Part shown: positions 8,609-17,033 of the stretch, one piece after another
Position numbering within the stretch: position 1 is the first letter of the stretch
Layout: every line of letters begins with the position of its first letter
NCBI GenBank assembly: GCA_029242715.1
Contig: JAQWTL010000033.1
Location: 90,289-154,288 of the forward strand
Source: Phycisphaerales bacterium
Lineage (GTDB): Bacteria > Planctomycetota > Phycisphaerae > Phycisphaerales > SM1A02
Reading direction: 5' to 3'
DNA length: 64,000 nt
Notes under the pieces: model-generated
Seen by the model: the letters and a program-made list of their open reading frames with translations, nothing else
Told to the model about the DNA's origin: nothing
Databases searched by the model: none
Made by a program: the position numbers and the translations under genes

Positions 8609-8989
8609 TCAACTCGCAACCACACTTGCAATGGCCAGACCCCCTGCGTGGCTGAGGCTCAATCGCCATTGACTCAGCCCAAGTTCGCCTGCCCGCTTGG
8701 CCGCAACTCCTGAGACATTGACCAAGGGGCCACCCGCCTGACTCCGACCGACATCAATATCCTGCCAGGTGATTCCGCCACTCAAACCGGTACCCAAAGC
8801 CTTGAGCACCGCTTCCTTGGCAGCGAAGCGTGCGGCATAACGCTCCGCACGACCGCGAACCGTTCGTTCTGCATATGCCCGCTCACCCTCGGTAAAGACT
8901 CTGGAGAGGAACCGATCCCCATGAGCTGCAAGCATTTGCTCAATGCGTGCAACAGGAACAAGATCAACGCCGTGTGCCAGGTCTGTCAT
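8609..8989 (-). CDS. acpS: Holo-[acyl-carrier-protein] synthase
   Basis: AcpS transfers 4'-phosphopantetheine from coenzyme A to a serine of acyl carrier protein, activating it for fatty acid synthesis. At 126 residues it has the normal length. It shows the two conserved blocks: GVDLVPVARIEQML at the N-terminus, with the magnesium-binding aspartate, and RFAAKEAVLKALGTG in the centre, with the metal-binding glutamate and the CoA-binding lysine. The C-terminal LSLSHAGGLAIASVV is also typical. It lies just downstream of the sugar-isomerase-like gene (33 bases) and upstream of a membrane protein, probably in one minus-strand transcript. No acpP or fab genes lie nearby. Confidence 0.94.
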   Translation of the reverse strand: MTDLAHGVDLVPVARIEQMLAAHGDRFLSRVFTEGERAYAERTVRGRAERYAARFAAKEAVLKALGTGLSGGITWQDIDVGRSQAGGPLVNVSGVAAKRAGELGLSQWRLSLSHAGGLAIASVVAS

Positions 8990-9022
8990 GCATGCAGTTT
9001 AGGTCACCAAGAGTAGTGAGGC

Positions 9023-9757
9023 TCATGCATCAGCAATACCCGCTGATCGCCAGGCCTGCCGACCCGCCTCAAGGGCTTCCCAGGGCGATGCAAGTTGCCG
9101 AAGGTCCAAGGCAATTGATTTCTCCGGCACTACCGTGACAACTGCAGCACGATAATCCGCCACGTTCAATCGACCATCCGAAGAGCCCACTGGCCCCCTG
9201 AGGCCTGTTGACATCAGATCGGATAACCGGGGAGCAACCAGCCTCGTACCCAAACTGATGACTTCCTCGACAGGGTCACGATCCATTGCAAAGCAGGCCG
9301 CCGGATCGAGACCCGCACCGAATGACGCCTGGCTTTCGGCCCCTAGTCGATGGTCTGCAAGCAGCACTCCACGACGAACAGCAGAAGAATGAATGGCTTC
9401 CAGGACATCTGGATCAATGCCATCCTGTGCAGGCAACTGCACACTGAGCGAATCAATCCCGAGATCTGATGCCAGAGTGCAAGCGGCATCTATGGTCGAG
9501 ACCACACGATCAACGGTTGTTGGATCAATGTAGTGCTCACCGGGTATCCAGAGATCCATTCCTGCCGGCTGAAGTTCACAACGCCTCAAAGTCGCCAGAA
9601 TGTCACGGCGCGCAGATGATCCAAGGTCACGAGGGCGTGTGCCCGGCATGGCCGCAGACAACTGGACCGCCTGCCAGCCTTCACGGTGTAATCGATCAAG
9701 AATCGACCGCAGGTCCGTACCAAGAGATGCAACAGTAGGCGCGAGGTGCGCTTGCAT
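9023..9757 (-). CDS. Sugar phosphate isomerase/epimerase-like TIM-barrel protein
   Basis: A 244-residue protein resembling the xylose-isomerase-like TIM-barrel superfamily: LGTDLRSILDRLHREGWQAV and QLSAAMPGTRPRDLGSSARR at the start, then CELQPAGMDLWIPGEHYIDP, where family members place a metal-binding glutamate in the second or third strand, and LGIDSLSVQLP. The later barrel strands are weakly conserved (LLADHRLGAE, IALDLRQLASP), and the usual set of Glu/Asp/His metal ligands is not complete by eye. It may therefore be a divergent or non-catalytic member. It is probably the first gene of the minus-strand run leading to acpS, and it is divergent from moaE with a 64-base gap. Confidence 0.55.
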   Translation of the reverse strand: MQAHLAPTVASLGTDLRSILDRLHREGWQAVQLSAAMPGTRPRDLGSSARRDILATLRRCELQPAGMDLWIPGEHYIDPTTVDRVVSTIDAACTLASDLGIDSLSVQLPAQDGIDPDVLEAIHSSAVRRGVLLADHRLGAESQASFGAGLDPAACFAMDRDPVEEVISLGTRLVAPRLSDLMSTGLRGPVGSSDGRLNVADYRAAVVTVVPEKSIALDLRQLASPWEALEAGRQAWRSAGIADA

Positions 9758-9821
9758 GGCGAAAGCTTAGCACGCCACCAGCCATGACCGGTGGTGATGG
9801 GCGATCCAGTAGCATGTCGAC

Positions 9822-10283
9822 GTGGATCATTCACCTCCCATCCTGGATCTGGACCTCATCCAAGAGCCTGTACATCCGTCTGCATGGACGTCATTTCCAC
9901 CCGGCGGAGCAGAATGCACCTTCCTTGGAGTCACGAGACCAGAGTGGCACGAGTCGCATGGTCAACTGACTGCCCTGAAATATGAAGCCCATGAATCCAT
10001 GGCAAGAGCCGAACTGCAAAAACTTGCAGAGGAAGCTGCCAGCCGATGGGCCCCGCTTGCCATTCGCATCCACCATGCGATTGGGACTGTTCGAATCGGC
10101 GAAGCCAGTGTCGTGATCCAGGTCGTGTGCGGCCATCGCGCGGAGGCCTTTGAGGCCTGCCGCTGGCTCATCGATGAACTCAAGACCCATGTGCCGATCT
10201 GGAAGCAGGAGCTCTGGGAAAATGGCGCAAGCTGGTCACAAGGCACGCGGCTGATGACAGACACGGCGGTGACAGAATCATGA
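9822..10283 (+). CDS. moaE: Molybdopterin synthase catalytic subunit
   Basis: MoaE uses the thiocarboxylate of MoaD to insert sulfur into precursor Z, making molybdopterin. The 153-residue protein has the family blocks: GAECTFLGVTRPEWH (normally followed by an N-H-N loop, which is replaced here), LKYEAHESMA, IRIHHAIGTVRIGEASVVIQ, CGHRAEAFEACRWLIDELK and VPIWKQE. The arginine, His-Arg pair and two lysines that contribute to the active site appear retained. The only plausible start is GTG at 9822. No moaD, moaA or moaC lies in the window, so the partner must be encoded elsewhere. It overlaps the next gene as ATGA, forming a moaE-membrane protein-nth run. Confidence 0.85.
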   Translation: MDHSPPILDLDLIQEPVHPSAWTSFPPGGAECTFLGVTRPEWHESHGQLTALKYEAHESMARAELQKLAEEAASRWAPLAIRIHHAIGTVRIGEASVVIQVVCGHRAEAFEACRWLIDELKTHVPIWKQELWENGASWSQGTRLMTDTAVTES

Positions 10284-10849
10284 ATGCCACCAGAACACTT
10301 TCCAGCATCGGACTTCTCTGCCTGTCACTGTGGCTCTGTGCTGTTGTCGCCGCAGGACTTTCTGCCAGTGTTGTCTTTACGACACTTCCCCCACTCGAGC
10401 CCGAAATCAAGGGTTACGACATCCCTGATATTGAGATGCGAGGCAGATTGGTGTCAGGCCTGGTCACAGAACCAGTGTTTCAAATTGCCGATTGGTCACA
10501 ACTGGTGCTTTGCCCTTTGCTGCTGATCGTGATCATGCTCCAGGCCTTCAACAGAAGTATTCGCCAAGGAACCCTCGCCCAGTGGATTCGTTTGATTGCA
10601 ATCGGACTTGCTTCGCTGCTCTTCCTGGGTCGATTCCTGCTGGTCAACCCGCCCATGGCCGAATACCTGGATTCCTATCGAGCAGCTGCACAAGCAGGTG
10701 ATATCGACTCTGCCAAAGCACAACAGATCGCCTTTGACGGCTGGCATCACACCGCAGAGAGACTCTGGGGACTCACTGGTGTCTGCCTTGTCATCGCGAT
10801 CGGAGCTACCGGCGCCACCCTCATGCCCGGAGTGAGGCAGAAAGCATGA
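10280..10849 (+). CDS. Four-span membrane protein of unknown function
   Basis: A 189-residue integral membrane protein with about four hydrophobic segments: residues 10-34, 70-90, 103-122 and 164-184. An extracytoplasmic stretch with several Glu/Asp residues (TTLPPLEPEIKGYDIPDIEM) follows the first span. The layout loosely resembles DUF4149-type small membrane proteins, but I see no diagnostic motif and do not assign a function. The start overlaps the moaE stop and the stop overlaps the nth start, both as ATGA, so all three should be cotranslated. Nothing in it suggests a direct link to molybdopterin synthesis or DNA repair. Confidence 0.65.
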   Translation: MNATRTLSSIGLLCLSLWLCAVVAAGLSASVVFTTLPPLEPEIKGYDIPDIEMRGRLVSGLVTEPVFQIADWSQLVLCPLLLIVIMLQAFNRSIRQGTLAQWIRLIAIGLASLLFLGRFLLVNPPMAEYLDSYRAAAQAGDIDSAKAQQIAFDGWHHTAERLWGLTGVCLVIAIGATGATLMPGVRQKA

Positions 10850-11544
10850 GCGTTTCAAGCAAGGCGGGTTTCAAGCTTCCAGAAACCACAGAAGCCCATC
10901 GTCGCCGTGCCTCCCGGCTCTATGCCGCCATGGAAAAGGCCTACCCGGATGCAACATGCGCCTTGAATTACCGCACACCACATGAACTGCTGATCGCCAC
11001 GATTCTCTCTGCGCAATCAACCGATGTCGGTGTCAACAAGGCCACGCCTGCCTTGTTCAAACAGTTTCCCAATCCGAGTGATTATGCCGCCAGCTCTCCA
11101 GAAGATCTTCAACCATGGATCAATTCCATCGGGCTGTATCGAAACAAGTCCAAGGCGATACATGAAGCCATGACTCGAATTGTCACGGAGTATGACGGCG
11201 AAGTACCTGCCACGATGGAAGATCTGCTCTCGCTTCGCGGAGTAGCAAGAAAAACAGCCAATGTGGTTCTTGGCAATGCCTTTGGAATCAACGTTGGCGT
11301 TGTCGTCGACACCCATGTCATGCGATTAGCCCGTCGCTTTTCACTTACAGAACAAAAAGCGGTGGCCAAGATCGAGCGTGACCTGATGGCGTTGTTCCCC
11401 AGGCCCAAATGGACCCAACTCAGCCACCTTCTCATCGCTCATGGACGTGCCGTGTGCAAGGCAAGGCACGCACGATGCAGCGATGACCCGATTTGTCAAC
11501 GATACTGCCAGTGCGAATGGTGCGAAGAAACCCAGAAGTCCTGA
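10846..11544 (+). CDS. nth: Endonuclease III (DNA glycosylase/AP lyase)
   Basis: Removes oxidised pyrimidines and cleaves the abasic strand in base excision repair. The 232-residue protein has the helix-hairpin-helix segment LLSLRGVARKTANVVLGNAF, with the catalytic lysine, and GVVVDTHVMRLARRF, with the catalytic aspartate. The C-terminal cysteine cluster, expected as C-x6-C-x2-C-x5-C for the 4Fe-4S cluster, here reads C-x6-C-x5-C-x3-C-x1-C-x2-C (from about residue 204). Six cysteines are present, so a cluster is possible, but the spacing is not canonical. The N-terminus has about 20 extra residues compared with the E. coli enzyme. It is the last gene of its run, and its stop lies about ten bases from that of a convergent gene. 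Confidence 0.92.
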   Translation: MSVSSKAGFKLPETTEAHRRRASRLYAAMEKAYPDATCALNYRTPHELLIATILSAQSTDVGVNKATPALFKQFPNPSDYAASSPEDLQPWINSIGLYRNKSKAIHEAMTRIVTEYDGEVPATMEDLLSLRGVARKTANVVLGNAFGINVGVVVDTHVMRLARRFSLTEQKAVAKIERDLMALFPRPKWTQLSHLLIAHGRAVCKARHARCSDDPICQRYCQCEWCEETQKS

Positions 11545-11553
11545 AGCTTCGAC

Positions 11554-13137
11554 TCACCAACTCTCGCGGACAACCCCGAAACCTCCATTGCCGGCGGCAT
11601 AGGCAATCCCTCCGCCAAGATCCAATGGCTCAATGAAGATCACCGGTCCATCGATTTGGAGAGTCAACTTCTGAACGCCCTGCAACGGGGAATAGCCCGA
11701 TGCGACCCGCTCTTCCTCAGTCATCTCTTCCCATCCCATTGGGACTGTTGGCATGTTCGCAGGAGGCCTGAGCATCATCACTCCCTCCTGATGACCCAGC
11801 CAGAATGAACCATCCCCGGCCGCAACCGTGGTGAAATGCGAGCCAACGGGCGCAGGCACGATGGCTTCACCAAAGTCGTTGCTCACGACGGCATGGTTGC
11901 CATCTGGTGAAATTCTGATCTCCCAACCAAGCAGCGCGACACCGCGTGCCGGTGGCGGGTAGACACTGAACCTGGAACTCATCAGATTCGCAGCATCACC
12001 GATTCTGTACTCCCAGGTGCCATCAACACCCGTTGCCATGATGGTTCTGCCATCGGATATGGCCTGAACAAGACCACCAGGCGCATCACGGCGGAATACC
12101 TGAGGATCGGTCTGTCGATCTGTACGGAAGCAGGCTTGACCGAACTCGCCGACAACGACGATGCGATCTTCCCCCATGAAGTCGACGTCGCGTATTCCCA
12201 TCAGATTCATGGACCAGTTTTCCTGCAAGGCTCCACTCGCCTCGATTGTGTACTGATGCACGCTCCTTGGGCCGGCGATCAACACCTGGTCACCCTGTAC
12301 CCGAATGCGATTGACGCCGCCGGGCAAAGCTTCAGTGGAATGATGCGAATCCACTTCCCTGAGCAAACCGTTTTCCATCACGGCAAATCCACCAAGCCCA
12401 CCACTGGTCTCATTACGTATGAAGAGAAGGGTGTTCTCAGGAAGAACCGAACCCAGGGCTGTGGGCGTACTCGACATCGCAGCCTTTGGAAAAGTAGCCA
12501 AGCTGCTTGCAGAACCGACATACTCATCATCAGAAACTCGATAGGCCCTGCGACTGGTGGTGTACAACGCACCTGATTCAAGCTCGACTACTGAAGTAAC
12601 CTCGCCATCATGATCAACCAACCTGTGCAACGAGGGAATCTGAATGGATCCGCCAATGCCGCTGACGATCGGGCCTGAACTGCCAGGGCTGAGATGACGA
12701 GGCTCGATGCCGAGCGACTCGGTGTCCCAGGTGGTTTCAATCCACGGCCTTCTGGCATCGGTCCGGTCAAGTGAGACAACACCACTGTCTCTGAGTACGA
12801 CATAAATAACAGTGGGCTCAACAATCATTCCCACGGCCGGGCCGGAATGGCCCGCTGGCATCAGATCCAATTCGCTGATCTTCCGCCCCGTATCATGATC
12901 GAGTACCAGCAACTGGTTGCCCTGGGCGACATACCAGAGGTCGCCATCCACAAACGTGGCATGGGAGGTGCCATGAGCCTCGTGTCGAAGTTCCAGATGA
13001 ACGGTTTCTGGCCTGGGCTTCTTCTTGATCTGGTATCCCAAGCAACCTGATACGCCCAACAAGGCAATCAGAAGCAGGCCAGGCAGGAGCCGGGGTAAAA
13101 TACGATTGATCCAGTGATCTGCAGGTGGCGTGAACAT
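11554..13137 (-). CDS. Probable beta-propeller lipoprotein
   Basis: A protein of about 527 residues opening MFTPPADHWINRIL, followed by a hydrophobic stretch and a GVSGC lipobox, so it is probably a lipoprotein. The rest is a series of short strand-turn units with recurring patterns such as LWYVAQGNQLLVLDHDTGRK, VIYVVLRDSGVVSLDR and RIVVVGEFGQACF, as in PQQ/WD-type propellers, but the repeats are too divergent to count with confidence. No enzymatic motif is seen. The longer open frame back to 13242 would run across the start of the divergent TPR gene, so the ATG at 13137 is chosen. Function unknown; it could be an envelope scaffold. Confidence 0.6.
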   Translation of the reverse strand: MFTPPADHWINRILPRLLPGLLLIALLGVSGCLGYQIKKKPRPETVHLELRHEAHGTSHATFVDGDLWYVAQGNQLLVLDHDTGRKISELDLMPAGHSGPAVGMIVEPTVIYVVLRDSGVVSLDRTDARRPWIETTWDTESLGIEPRHLSPGSSGPIVSGIGGSIQIPSLHRLVDHDGEVTSVVELESGALYTTSRRAYRVSDDEYVGSASSLATFPKAAMSSTPTALGSVLPENTLLFIRNETSGGLGGFAVMENGLLREVDSHHSTEALPGGVNRIRVQGDQVLIAGPRSVHQYTIEASGALQENWSMNLMGIRDVDFMGEDRIVVVGEFGQACFRTDRQTDPQVFRRDAPGGLVQAISDGRTIMATGVDGTWEYRIGDAANLMSSRFSVYPPPARGVALLGWEIRISPDGNHAVVSNDFGEAIVPAPVGSHFTTVAAGDGSFWLGHQEGVMMLRPPANMPTVPMGWEEMTEEERVASGYSPLQGVQKLTLQIDGPVIFIEPLDLGGGIAYAAGNGGFGVVRESW

Positions 13138-13186
13138 CCCGACAGCATACCCGTCACCAATTGCCCGTGGCCCAAAGAGACTCCCA

Positions 13187-13501
13187 ATGACTGACCGCAT
13201 CAACCAGCTCAGAAACATGCTTGAATCGGAACCAGATGACACTTTCTGCCTCTATGGGATCGCCATGGAGTATGCCAAGGCCGGTCAGCAGGAACGGGCT
13301 GTTGCTCATTTTGATCGAACGATAGAAATTGACCCCGAGTATTGCTACGCCTACTACCACAAGGCACGCTGCCTGGTTGACATGCAACGGACTGAAGAGG
13401 CCCGGGCGACCCTGGAAGCTGGCCTGTCACAGGCTCGATCAAGCGGTGATATTCATGCGGAAGGTGAGATCGAAGCCCTGCTGGCTTCCGTGAACGAATG
13501 A
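13187..13501 (+). CDS. Small tetratricopeptide-repeat protein
   Basis: A 104-residue protein made essentially of two to three TPR units: LESEPDDTFCLYGIAMEYAK, then AGQQERAVAHFDRTIEIDPE, then CYAYYHKARCLVDMQRTEEA, with the usual A/G, Y and P positions. It has no signal peptide, so it should be a cytoplasmic adaptor. The ATG at 13187 is preferred over 13130, which lies on top of the divergent lipoprotein start. Its stop overlaps the recX start as ATGA. TPR-only proteins give no hint of the partner; the coupling to recX could simply reflect the compact genome. Confidence 0.78.
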   Translation: MTDRINQLRNMLESEPDDTFCLYGIAMEYAKAGQQERAVAHFDRTIEIDPEYCYAYYHKARCLVDMQRTEEARATLEAGLSQARSSGDIHAEGEIEALLASVNE

Positions 13502-14193
13502 CAGAACCAGGCGAAAGATCTTCAGGCAGAACAGGCAACAAGAGACCGACCGTGCCTGCGCATGGGGCCATTACATCCCTGGACGTGGCCCCTCGTGACG
13601 GGGACTCCCGTGAGATCAAGGTCAACAGCCGCAAGGTCGCGACTCTGCTGGAATCCGATGTTGCCCGTCTGGGACTCCACCTCGACATGCCCATGACCGA
13701 GTCAATGGCGCAACGCATTGCCTACCACCACGAATGCCGATTGGCCTGGCGAGCTGCGATTCAGAGATTGGAGAAATCAGCACGTTCCGAACGCGACATT
13801 CGTGAAGGACTTCAGAAACGTGGACATGAGGACGACGTAGTCGAACAGGTCATCTCAATCCTGGCCGGAAGTGGCCTTCTTGATGATGTTCGATTAGCGG
13901 CTTCAGCTGCTGAATCAATGGCCAGGCGATCACCCGCTTCTGCCGCTTTCATCGAGGCCAGACTTGTCCGTCACGGCATTTCTTCTGAAGAAGCAGAGAA
14001 AGCAGCCGTTGAAGCTGCTGGTGATCCCGTGGATGCGGCCACTGAGCTGGCGGCCAAGTCCTTGAAGTCTCTTGGCTCCTGCGCTCCGGAGGCTCGTGTT
14101 CGACGCATCTATGGACGGCTTGCCAGACGAGGTTTTGATGCAGATGTGATTACAGAAGCAATGCGCCGAATCAATCTGGAGATCCCGGAATAG
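13498..14193 (+). CDS. recX: Regulatory protein RecX
   Basis: RecX binds RecA filaments and limits recombinase activity. The 231-residue protein shows the three-helix repeat units of the family: AWRAAIQRLEKSARSERDIR with REGLQKRGHEDDVVEQVISI, then GLLDDVRLAASAAESMARRS with EARLVRHGISSEEAEKA, and a last unit RIYGRLARRGFDADVITEAM. The N-terminal 50 residues form a barrel-like extension (SLDVAPRDGDSREIKVN) seen in longer RecX proteins. It starts inside the stop of the TPR gene (ATGA). recA is not in the window. Confidence 0.85.
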   Translation: MTEPGERSSGRTGNKRPTVPAHGAITSLDVAPRDGDSREIKVNSRKVATLLESDVARLGLHLDMPMTESMAQRIAYHHECRLAWRAAIQRLEKSARSERDIREGLQKRGHEDDVVEQVISILAGSGLLDDVRLAASAAESMARRSPASAAFIEARLVRHGISSEEAEKAAVEAAGDPVDAATELAAKSLKSLGSCAPEARVRRIYGRLARRGFDADVITEAMRRINLEIPE

Positions 14194-14228
14194 GTTTCAG
14201 AAGTGGAATCCGCTAAGATGGAACAAGC

Positions 14229-14606
14229 ATGAGCTTCCAGCAGAAGATCCCGGTGCCACATGCAAACTCACGCGTGAACAATACGCACTGGGAAGTGACA
14301 ATCGACGCTGTAGCCCACCTTCTGAAAACGAGTGAAGACTTCCTTCTTCTGGATTGTCGCTCCCGGGAGGAATGGGAAGAAAACAGAATTCCAGACGCGA
14401 TGAACCTGCCGCTGCAGCAATTCAGCACACGGTGTCATGAGCTTGAAAACCACCGCGACCGACCCATCGTGGTCTATTGTCGAACAGGACGCCGTTCTGC
14501 CATCCTGGCAAAATTCTTGCACCTCTCGGGCTACCCCCATGTCCGTTCGATGGCCGGTGGCATCGAAGCCTGGCAGGAACAGCCCGGACTTTCGAGCAGG
14601 GACTGA
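14229..14606 (+). CDS. Rhodanese-domain sulfurtransferase
   Basis: A 125-residue single-domain rhodanese. It has LLLDCRSREEWEENRIPDAM near residue 40 and the active-site loop VVYCRTGRRSAILA, whose cysteine would carry the persulfide, then MAGGIEAWQEQ, the classic end of the domain. Such proteins move sulfane sulfur to thiolation or detoxification partners; the acceptor here is unknown. Residues 1-25 precede the fold and carry no clear signal. The next gene, cdsA, begins one base after its stop, so the two are probably cotranscribed even though their functions are unrelated. Confidence 0.85.
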   Translation: MSFQQKIPVPHANSRVNNTHWEVTIDAVAHLLKTSEDFLLLDCRSREEWEENRIPDAMNLPLQQFSTRCHELENHRDRPIVVYCRTGRRSAILAKFLHLSGYPHVRSMAGGIEAWQEQPGLSSRD

Positions 14607-14607
14607 A

Positions 14608-15495
14608 GTGCTAGCCAAACGCCTCGTTACAGGAGTCTGCTTCATCATCGCACTGGTGGGGCTGCTTTGGCTGGATGCCTGGATGGGGCCCGTTCGTGTC
14701 GGCACCTGGACTTTTCCACCAGGCCTGGTTCTCGCGGGAGTCGGCGCATTGCTGGTGGGCCTTGGCAGTCATGAACTGACACGAGTTGCTGCCAAGGCAG
14801 ACATTCGAGTCGATGCACTGTTCACAGCCGTTGTCACGATTGCGGTGATGTTGGCAACCTGGCTGTCTTCTTCACTGTCAGACGACTTTGGCTCCACCAT
14901 CCCTCTGACCATCATCGTCCTGGCACTCGTGGCATCCATCATCCGCTTCAGTCATGGCAGATGCGTCGAGCACGCCTTTGCGTCCTCTGCGGTAGTCATG
15001 CTCTCGGTGGTGTATCTCGGCGTGCTGAGCGGATTCCTGCTGTTGATTGGTGCCGACATCTCCGTATGGATGATCGGAGGAGTCGCACTGATCGTGAAAT
15101 GCTGCGATATCGGCGCCTACTTCACTGGTAGAGCCATTGGCCGACACAAGCTGATTCCATGGTTGAGCCCAGGAAAAACCGTTGAAGGGCTCATTGGAGG
15201 AATCCTGGCGTCCATGATTGCGGCCATCATCCTGAATGCAGCCCTTGGAAGCCCTCTTGACTGGTGGTGGGTTCTGATCATGGGTGGCATTCTGGCTGTG
15301 GTGGGACAAGCAGGCGACCTGACCATGAGCCTTTTCAAACGTGGTGCCGGCCTGAAGGATTCTTCAACCTTGCTACCTGGGCTTGGTGGGGTCATGGATG
15401 TCATTGACTCCCTTTTGCTGGCCGCTCCAGTAGCTTGGTGGATGCTTCGGCTTTCGTTGGGAGCATCCGATTGGCAGGCTTCCCTTGGGAGCTGA
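14608..15495 (+). CDS. cdsA: Phosphatidate cytidylyltransferase
   Basis: CdsA makes CDP-diacylglycerol from phosphatidic acid and CTP, the branch point of phospholipid synthesis, in the cytoplasmic membrane. The protein is about 295 residues with six to eight hydrophobic segments and ends with the CDP-diglyceride synthetase signature: SLFKRGAGLKDSSTLLPG followed by LGGVMDVIDSLLLAAP, including the metal-binding aspartates. The start is GTG at 14608, one base after the rhodanese stop. The open frame continues upstream, but that part overlaps the rhodanese in another frame. No psd, pss or pgsA gene lies nearby. Confidence 0.9.
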   Translation: MLAKRLVTGVCFIIALVGLLWLDAWMGPVRVGTWTFPPGLVLAGVGALLVGLGSHELTRVAAKADIRVDALFTAVVTIAVMLATWLSSSLSDDFGSTIPLTIIVLALVASIIRFSHGRCVEHAFASSAVVMLSVVYLGVLSGFLLLIGADISVWMIGGVALIVKCCDIGAYFTGRAIGRHKLIPWLSPGKTVEGLIGGILASMIAAIILNAALGSPLDWWWVLIMGGILAVVGQAGDLTMSLFKRGAGLKDSSTLLPGLGGVMDVIDSLLLAAPVAWWMLRLSLGASDWQASLGS

Positions 15496-15607
15496 TTGCT
15501 ACGCATTACCCAAGTCGCTGCCCACTTGAAGCCTTGGCGCGTGTAGACTGAAGGATCATCAACAGTCGGAATGCTCCGGCCCTGCACGATAAGGAAGATG
15601 ACCTCTT

Positions 15608-16360
15608 ATGAGCCTCATTGACGACCTCCTGGAACTGAACCTCGTTGAGCGACAACTCCGCGGGCTGCAATCCAGAGTCAACTCCGCAGAAGTCTATTTC
15701 CGTGCCCAGACCCGACAGATGGAATCATTGGAACAGCGCCTGGAAGAACTGCAGACCCGCCGCAAGCAGCGACAGGTTGCCACCCATGGCCATGAAACCG
15801 ATGCCAAGACGATTGATGAACGACTTGAAAAACTCCGCAACGATCTGAACACCGCCAGCACTACTCGTCAGTACTCCACCGTCCTTGAAGAGATGAATAC
15901 TCTCAAGTCGACACGATCAGGCACTGACGAACTGATCCTCACGGAAATGACCGAGATCGAGACGATTGACCAGGATCTCAATGAGCTTCAGGAAGGCATC
16001 AATGAGCGGAAAACGGTTCTGGATTCCGCTTCTACTGAACTTGAAGAACGCAAGGCAGAGATCGCCGATCGAGTTGCCACTCTGAAAACCGAGAGAGAGG
16101 TCAAAGCCGCCGTCATTCCTGAATCATCCATTGAAATCTTCAACCGTTGTGCTGAAGACTTTGAAGGTGATGCGATGGCTGCCATCGAGGAAATCGACAA
16201 GCGCCGTCGCGAGTACTGCTGTGGCTCCTGTAATCTCAACCTGCCATTCAATGTCGTCGTTCAACTGCTTGGTGCAAGCGACACGATCATGCAGTGCGAG
16301 AACTGCCTCAGGATCCTGTATGTCACGCCTGAGTTGAAGGCGGAGACAGTCAGCAAGTAG
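15608..16360 (+). CDS. Coiled-coil protein with C4 zinc ribbon
   Basis: A 250-residue protein with a long antiparallel coiled coil (about residues 10-175, rich in Glu, Gln, Leu and Arg) followed by a C-terminal zinc ribbon, CCGSCNLNLPFNVVVQLL then IMQCENCLRILYV, giving the C-x2-C...C-x2-C ligand set. This architecture matches the CT398/YbzG-like zinc-ribbon family (formerly DUF164), proposed to bind nucleic acid or to interact with secretion or flagellar chaperones in some bacteria. It stands alone on the plus strand about 110 bases after cdsA, and its stop lies 11 bases from that of nrdR. Confidence 0.82.
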   Translation: MSLIDDLLELNLVERQLRGLQSRVNSAEVYFRAQTRQMESLEQRLEELQTRRKQRQVATHGHETDAKTIDERLEKLRNDLNTASTTRQYSTVLEEMNTLKSTRSGTDELILTEMTEIETIDQDLNELQEGINERKTVLDSASTELEERKAEIADRVATLKTEREVKAAVIPESSIEIFNRCAEDFEGDAMAAIEEIDKRRREYCCGSCNLNLPFNVVVQLLGASDTIMQCENCLRILYVTPELKAETVSK

Positions 16361-16371
16361 CCCTGAAAAAC

Positions 16372-16860
16372 CTAGAAGAGCTTGTCCTGACCTTCGGCAT
16401 CACGGGGGCGTGTCTTGAGGTCCGTGACCTCCTCCACGAATTCGTCAATGGTGCCAAAGCTGTGGTACTCACTGGCATATCTGATGTAGGCGATATCGTC
16501 GATTTCCCTGAGCTGAGCAGCCACACGTTCGCCGATTTCACGACTGGGCACTTCCCTGTCAAATTCCCTGTGGACCTGGGCCTCAATAGCGTCCACGATC
16601 TGATCCTTGACCTCCTCAGGAATGGGCCGTTTACCACAGGCCGCCTGGATCCCTCGAAGGATGTTGCCACGGTCATAGGGCACTCTGGCCCCATCTTTTT
16701 TGACCACAACCAGTCTCTGACGGCGTTCTACCCGCTCATAGGTGGTGTAGCGGTGCTCACAGCCCACGCATTCCCGCCGGCGTCGAACGACATAACCATC
16801 CTCGGCAGCTCGGCTGTCGATGACTCGGTCGTCGTCAGTTCCACAGCGTGGACAGATCAT
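16372..16860 (-). CDS. nrdR: Transcriptional repressor NrdR
   Basis: NrdR represses ribonucleotide reductase genes by sensing ATP and dATP. The 162-residue protein has the N-terminal zinc ribbon MICPRCGTDDDRVIDSRA with ECVGCEHRYTTYER (four cysteines), then the ATP-cone domain beginning LVVVKKDGARVPYDRGNILR and continuing ACGKRPIPEEVKDQIVDAIE. Length and motifs are standard. It is divergent from thrS, with their promoters in the intervening 170 bases. No nrd gene and no obvious NrdR box was recognised in the window, so its targets are elsewhere. Confidence 0.95.
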   Translation of the reverse strand: MICPRCGTDDDRVIDSRAAEDGYVVRRRRECVGCEHRYTTYERVERRQRLVVVKKDGARVPYDRGNILRGIQAACGKRPIPEEVKDQIVDAIEAQVHREFDREVPSREIGERVAAQLREIDDIAYIRYASEYHSFGTIDEFVEEVTDLKTRPRDAEGQDKLF

Positions 16861-16990
16861 GGGTTGCCTCCAAGTCCCCAGTTCAAGTTGTGATGTCGGC
16901 CTGCTGAGGCTCCTGACCCCAAAAGAAACCTGGCGAGGTGGTTACTCTCCCTGCCAACGAACCGGCCATCGGCCCTCATGATCCGCTCAT

Positions 16991-17014
16991 GGCGGGGTAT
17001 CCTGTTGCCCCGCC
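16991..17014 (+). promoter_or_regulatory. Hairpin in the thrS leader
   Basis: GGCGGGG (16991-16997) pairs with CCCCGCC (17008-17014) around a ten-base loop, ending 19 bases before the thrS ATG. It is followed by an A-rich AGAAACGAGAA stretch. It could affect translation of thrS, as leader structures do in other bacteria, but there is no direct support. The long open frame from 16938 would run through it, which argues for the downstream ATG as the real start. Confidence 0.3.
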
Positions 17015-17033
17015 AGAAACGAGAATTATCGAC

